Assembly: GCA_029979565.1 (NCBI GenBank)
Contig: JAPOHG010000019.1
Coordinates: forward strand, 1 to 36,866
DNA length: 36,866 bases
Origin: a bacterium
GTDB lineage: Bacteria > Bacteroidota > Bacteroidia > Flavobacteriales_D > Sanyastnellaceae
Reading direction: 5' to 3'
The position numbers were made by a program, and so were the translations under genes. The notes beneath the pieces are model-generated. The model did not search any database. It was not told the origin of the DNA and saw nothing but the letters and a program-made list of their open reading frames with translations. Of the stretch, positions 34,056 to 36,866 are shown in pieces (within the stretch, counting starts at the first letter, position 1; each line of letters opens with the position of its first letter).

Positions 34056-35459
34056 TCATATTGTTGGCTTTCGCCCAGACACAAACAACTTTCCATTGTG
34101 GGCTTCCACCCCGACCTCTTGATCGTAACCGATGGTGGTCATTTCGATGTCCTCAAACCCTGCTTCCTCCATCAATGACCTCAAACGGTCTGAGGAGCAA
34201 TAATGCAAAAAGGCCACGTGCTCTCCTCGGGTCCTTCGGTAAAAAACATCCCCCTCTTCATACCCCTGCTGACCAAGGCGCTGGTCGCGAAATTGCTGCA
34301 GGGCCTCTGGGCCCCACTCGTGTTCGTCCTGCACATCAAAGGCATCGAAATAAAACCGCCCACCTGGATTGAGCATCCTGAAGGAGGCCTCGATGACACA
34401 ACGTCGCGTTTCCCGGTTCGGCAAGTGGCCATAGGCATATAACAAGGTCACGGCGTCGTACGAAGTACCTTCAATAAATTTCTGCGGGTGGCGTAAAGAG
34501 GCTACCTGCACATCCACATCGCGCTCGGCGGCTTGGGTCGCCATCTCCTCGCACATGTCCACTCCTTCCATGGCGTAGTCCAACTCCGATTCATCCCGGA
34601 TGTCCACCGCGCGCCGACCCGTCCCGCAGGCGAGGTGCATGACGCGTTCTACTGGCTTGGATTGGGCGAGCGATTGCAGACCCTGTGCTACTAAGCGATC
34701 TATGGCTGAGGTATACCGCCGGCGTTTTTGAATTTGCGCATCCAAGGCGTCGTATTGGTTCGCATGCTCAGCGAAATAGCCTTCGATCATTCGTTCAATG
34801 GCTGCCGCATCCGGCTTGGGGACAATGTTGCATTGCAGGTGCGAGGCTTCCGGAAGGGGCGCGTAACGGAAGGCCTCTTGTTGTATACCCCGGTAATTCG
34901 AAGGCGGCAAATGGATGGAAGCCGTGGGAGCGGTTTTGTTGCAGGTGAAAGCGGAGCCGGTGGCTAGGTCGTACAACACCAGCCCGTCCAAATCTTCCAA
35001 GGCGGGGTGGTAAAAATGCAGGGTCACCAATGCATCCTGATCGCTCCCGTTTCGAATCTTGTGAATCGTACCGTCGGGCTCGGGTACGATGCCTTTCGGT
35101 AGTGCGCGCAAAACATCCTTTTCACTGAGCACGCCATCCGCGAGGTTGTACGTCACATTTTCAAGAACCCCTTGCAGGCATACCACAGTGCCCCAAAATC
35201 CCTCGTGGTGATGAACGGCACTCTCCACACCAGCAGGCCAATGCAGCAAGACCACCTCAAAAGGCTCAAGGCACAAAATGTTGCGGGCATAATTGTCCTC
35301 CTTTTCAACTTCCGGGACGTGTTCGGCCCAATCGCTCTGGGTCCAGTCGATGCCTTCGACCCAGCTACACAACCCTTCGTACGTCAGTGGTTGGGGTGCG
35401 GTCCGGGCCAGGTTGGCACAGAGGTCCTTGAGCTTGATGGGGATTGGAACTGCAGGCAT
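34056..35459 (-). CDS. Cysteine dioxygenase-like cupin fused to SAM methyltransferase
   Basis: A 467-residue fusion. ATG 35459 is chosen; an in-frame TTG at 35528 would add 23 residues and sit next to the GH16 gene. Residues 1-180 match type I cysteine dioxygenase: iron ligands His83 and His85 in VHHHEG, His133 in GTIHKIRN, and the Ser/Thr-x-His-x-Tyr triad as Thr146, His148 and Tyr150 in VTLHFYHP. The crosslinking Cys position is Gly in FWGTV, as in bacterial forms. Residues about 220-467 form a class I SAM-dependent methyltransferase with motif I HLACGTGRR (about 275-282), an acidic post-motif, and SFRMLNPGGRFYFDAF (about 375). The substrate is presumably a thiol such as cysteine or a mercapto acid; the methyl acceptor is unknown. 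It is probably co-transcribed with the isoaspartyl peptidase gene. Confidence 0.85.
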   Translation of the reverse strand: MPAVPIPIKLKDLCANLARTAPQPLTYEGLCSWVEGIDWTQSDWAEHVPEVEKEDNYARNILCLEPFEVVLLHWPAGVESAVHHHEGFWGTVVCLQGVLENVTYNLADGVLSEKDVLRALPKGIVPEPDGTIHKIRNGSDQDALVTLHFYHPALEDLDGLVLYDLATGSAFTCNKTAPTASIHLPPSNYRGIQQEAFRYAPLPEASHLQCNIVPKPDAAAIERMIEGYFAEHANQYDALDAQIQKRRRYTSAIDRLVAQGLQSLAQSKPVERVMHLACGTGRRAVDIRDESELDYAMEGVDMCEEMATQAAERDVDVQVASLRHPQKFIEGTSYDAVTLLYAYGHLPNRETRRCVIEASFRMLNPGGRFYFDAFDVQDEHEWGPEALQQFRDQRLGQQGYEEGDVFYRRTRGEHVAFLHYCSSDRLRSLMEEAGFEDIEMTTIGYDQEVGVEAHNGKLFVSGRKPTI

Positions 35460-35530
35460 GGGTTGGTTTGCTACATCCGACAAGATAGGCGGCCTGCATT
35501 CCCCCTTCCAAATTGGCGTATCTTTCAAGT
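35460..35530. promoter_or_regulatory. Short divergent region between dioxygenase fusion and GH16 gene
   Basis: This 71-base stretch must hold both promoters if the genes are transcribed separately. On the minus strand a TTTG (35512-35509) is followed after 21 bases by a poor -7 match TATCTTGT (35487-35480), which could serve the dioxygenase gene. For GH16 only a partial TATCTTTC next to the ATG is seen. Weak evidence. Confidence 0.25.
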
Positions 35531-36866
35531 ATGTGGAAACTCCGCCTCACTTCTTGCTGCTTGGCCCTCGTTTTGGGAACCGTGGCGCTCGTACCAAACC
35601 CCGTTGCAGCTCAAACCGATTGCGGCTGGAATCCCGATTTCGAGCAGGATTATGCCATCGGCATCACCGACATTTTGGCCATTCTGGGCATTTTCGGAGC
35701 CGTTGACAACGACCAAGACGGCCTGTGGGATGTGAACGATTTGTGTGAGGACACCACGGCGTGCAACTACGACGCTAACCCAACCGAATCCTGCCTCTAC
35801 GAAGATGCATTTGGCGTGTGTGGTGGCGAAGGGATCTTTCCCGAACTGCTCATCGGCTCCTGGCAGTTCTCCAGTGTCGCGGGTGCGGTATCGGTTGGAC
35901 CGGATCCCTTCAGCGATGCGTGGTACAGCAGTCCAGCCAATGGCCTACAAAACGCCCAATACGATGACGTGTACACATTCCACCCGGATGGATCGTTGAC
36001 GACCGACTACAGCGGTGCCATCATCGATGCCTTCGCAGGGTATAGTGAGGTCGCTTACGGCTGCACCTCCCCCTCCACCCAATTCCTTCCAAACGGAGGA
36101 ACGTCCGGTGAAGACGCCATTGAACTGCTCACGGGAACAGGTGACTGTGCATGCCCATTCATTGGGACAAACGATGCGGGCTTGATCTACGACATCGTCA
36201 CGCTTGATGAAACCACCTTGGTCCTGCACGCCCAAGGAGACGATGCCAATTGCAACGCGGCCGGTCTGTATTTCACCTTCACTTTCACCCGCATATCAGA
36301 CGGCCCGGGAGATACCGGAGACGGCGAGGGCTATCCTGCAGCTGACGCCTACGAAGGCATGACGTTGGTGTGGTCGGATGAATTTGACGGAACCAGTGTA
36401 AACCTCAACAACTGGACGTACGATCTCGGCGCGTCCGGATGGGGCAACAACGAGTGGCAGAATTACACCAACAGTTCGGAAAACAGCTCGGTAGCTGATG
36501 GCTATTTGACCATCACTGCGCGGCAAGAAGGCTCGGGATACACGTCGGCTCGCTTAAAGTCGCAAGGCCTCCAGTCCTTCCAATACGGCCGGATGGACAT
36601 CCGGGCCAAATTGCCTGAGGGCCAAGGCATCTGGCCAGCTATTTGGATGTTGGGGGATAATTTCAGCACCACCGGATGGCCAGCCTGCGGGGAGATTGAC
36701 ATCATGGAATTGGTGGGGCACCAGCCATCCACCACGCACGGAACGGCCCACTGGGGCAGCAGCTGGAATGTGCACCAGTACAACGGCTCCAGCATCTCGT
36801 TGCCAAATGGCGAAAAATTCTCTGACGCCTTTCACCTCTTCTCCGTCATTTGGGAGGAGAACGAAA
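35531..36866 (+). CDS. GH16 laminarinase-like secreted protein (3' end missing)
   Basis: At least 445 residues; the frame is open at the window edge. Residues 1-32 form a signal peptide ending VAAQT. Next come an EF-hand/dockerin-like stretch (ITDILAILGIFGAVDNDQDG), a Cys motif TACNYDANPTESCLY common in secreted Bacteroidota proteins, and a lipocalin-like unassigned domain (about 107-253, LIGSWQFSS to FTFTFTR). The GH16 catalytic domain begins about residue 277 (MTLVWSDEFDG) and carries the active-site motif Glu388-Ile-Asp390-Ile-Met-Glu393; RLKSQG and YGRMDIRAKLPEGQGIWPAIW are also typical. GH16 laminarinases cut beta-1,3-glucans. The ATG at 35531 leaves a 71-base gap to the divergent dioxygenase gene. 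A C-terminal T9SS signal probably lies outside the window. Confidence 0.93.
   Translation, partial: MWKLRLTSCCLALVLGTVALVPNPVAAQTDCGWNPDFEQDYAIGITDILAILGIFGAVDNDQDGLWDVNDLCEDTTACNYDANPTESCLYEDAFGVCGGEGIFPELLIGSWQFSSVAGAVSVGPDPFSDAWYSSPANGLQNAQYDDVYTFHPDGSLTTDYSGAIIDAFAGYSEVAYGCTSPSTQFLPNGGTSGEDAIELLTGTGDCACPFIGTNDAGLIYDIVTLDETTLVLHAQGDDANCNAAGLYFTFTFTRISDGPGDTGDGEGYPAADAYEGMTLVWSDEFDGTSVNLNNWTYDLGASGWGNNEWQNYTNSSENSSVADGYLTITARQEGSGYTSARLKSQGLQSFQYGRMDIRAKLPEGQGIWPAIWMLGDNFSTTGWPACGEIDIMELVGHQPSTTHGTAHWGSSWNVHQYNGSSISLPNGEKFSDAFHLFSVIWEENE

Noticed and set aside
35480-35512. TTTG-N21-TATCTTGT on the minus strand as promoter for the dioxygenase fusion
   Set aside because: The -7 half has two mismatches to TAnnTTTG, so it is not strong enough to be called beyond a mention.

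Overview
The window looks like a chromosomal segment of a Bacteroidota bacterium, most likely a marine Flavobacteriales-type organism with roughly balanced GC. The clues are two very large Ig/PKD-repeat proteins ending in the gliding-motility-associated (CHU_C, type B) sorting domain, a multicopper oxidase ending in a type A T9SS sorting tail, lipoprotein-type glycoside hydrolases, the speA-speB-deoxyhypusine-synthase-like polyamine cluster, and the general lack of Shine-Dalgarno sequences. No rRNA, tRNA, CRISPR array, insertion sequence or phage gene was seen. Taxonomy is inference from gene content only.

Layout, left to right. (1) 1-6179 is a carbohydrate block: a partial secreted protein with alternating glycan-binding-like modules and a GH3 lipoprotein on the minus strand, divergent from a GH2 beta-mannosidase-like lipoprotein. 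A GH16 laminarinase-like gene runs off the right edge (35531 onward), so both ends of the window point to beta-glucan/laminarin-type polysaccharide use. (2) 6173-10469 holds a GreA/GreB-C-terminal-like protein and a tight polyamine operon: arginine decarboxylase, agmatinase, deoxyhypusine-synthase-family enzyme and a small acidic protein. (3) 10537-12569 holds two translationally coupled cupredoxin/multicopper-oxidase proteins. (4) 12559-22714 holds two giant T9SS adhesin-like proteins flanking an AmtB ammonium channel, plus a small exported protein. (5) 22806-25983 holds a Bacteroidota HTH-like/alpha-helical protein and a pair of bacterial PH-domain membrane proteins (YdbS/YdbT type).

(6) 26026-32064, all on the minus strand, is the most unusual region. 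It starts with a single protein fusing an NAD(P)H/FAD reductase, a plant-type [2Fe-2S] ferredoxin, one transmembrane helix and a five-heme (CXXCH) cytochrome c domain. Overlapping or nearly touching downstream genes encode an outer-membrane beta-barrel, a membrane-anchored Tll0287-like (DUF3365) monoheme protein and a four-helix membrane protein with two H-x13-H pairs typical of diheme b cytochromes. Together these could carry electrons from cytoplasmic NAD(P)H across the inner membrane to the periplasm or beyond; this is inference. A small acidic exported protein, a STAS-less SulP anion transporter and a Kazal-type lipoprotein follow. (7) 32151-35459 holds an unknown seven-helix membrane protein, an isoaspartyl-peptidase/asparaginase lipoprotein and a cysteine-dioxygenase/methyltransferase fusion.

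The gene layout is very compact: several tail-to-tail gene pairs overlap or abut, and most same-strand neighbours are coupled by 4-23 nt overlaps or short gaps. No gap exceeds 300 bases; the largest is 6620-6880.
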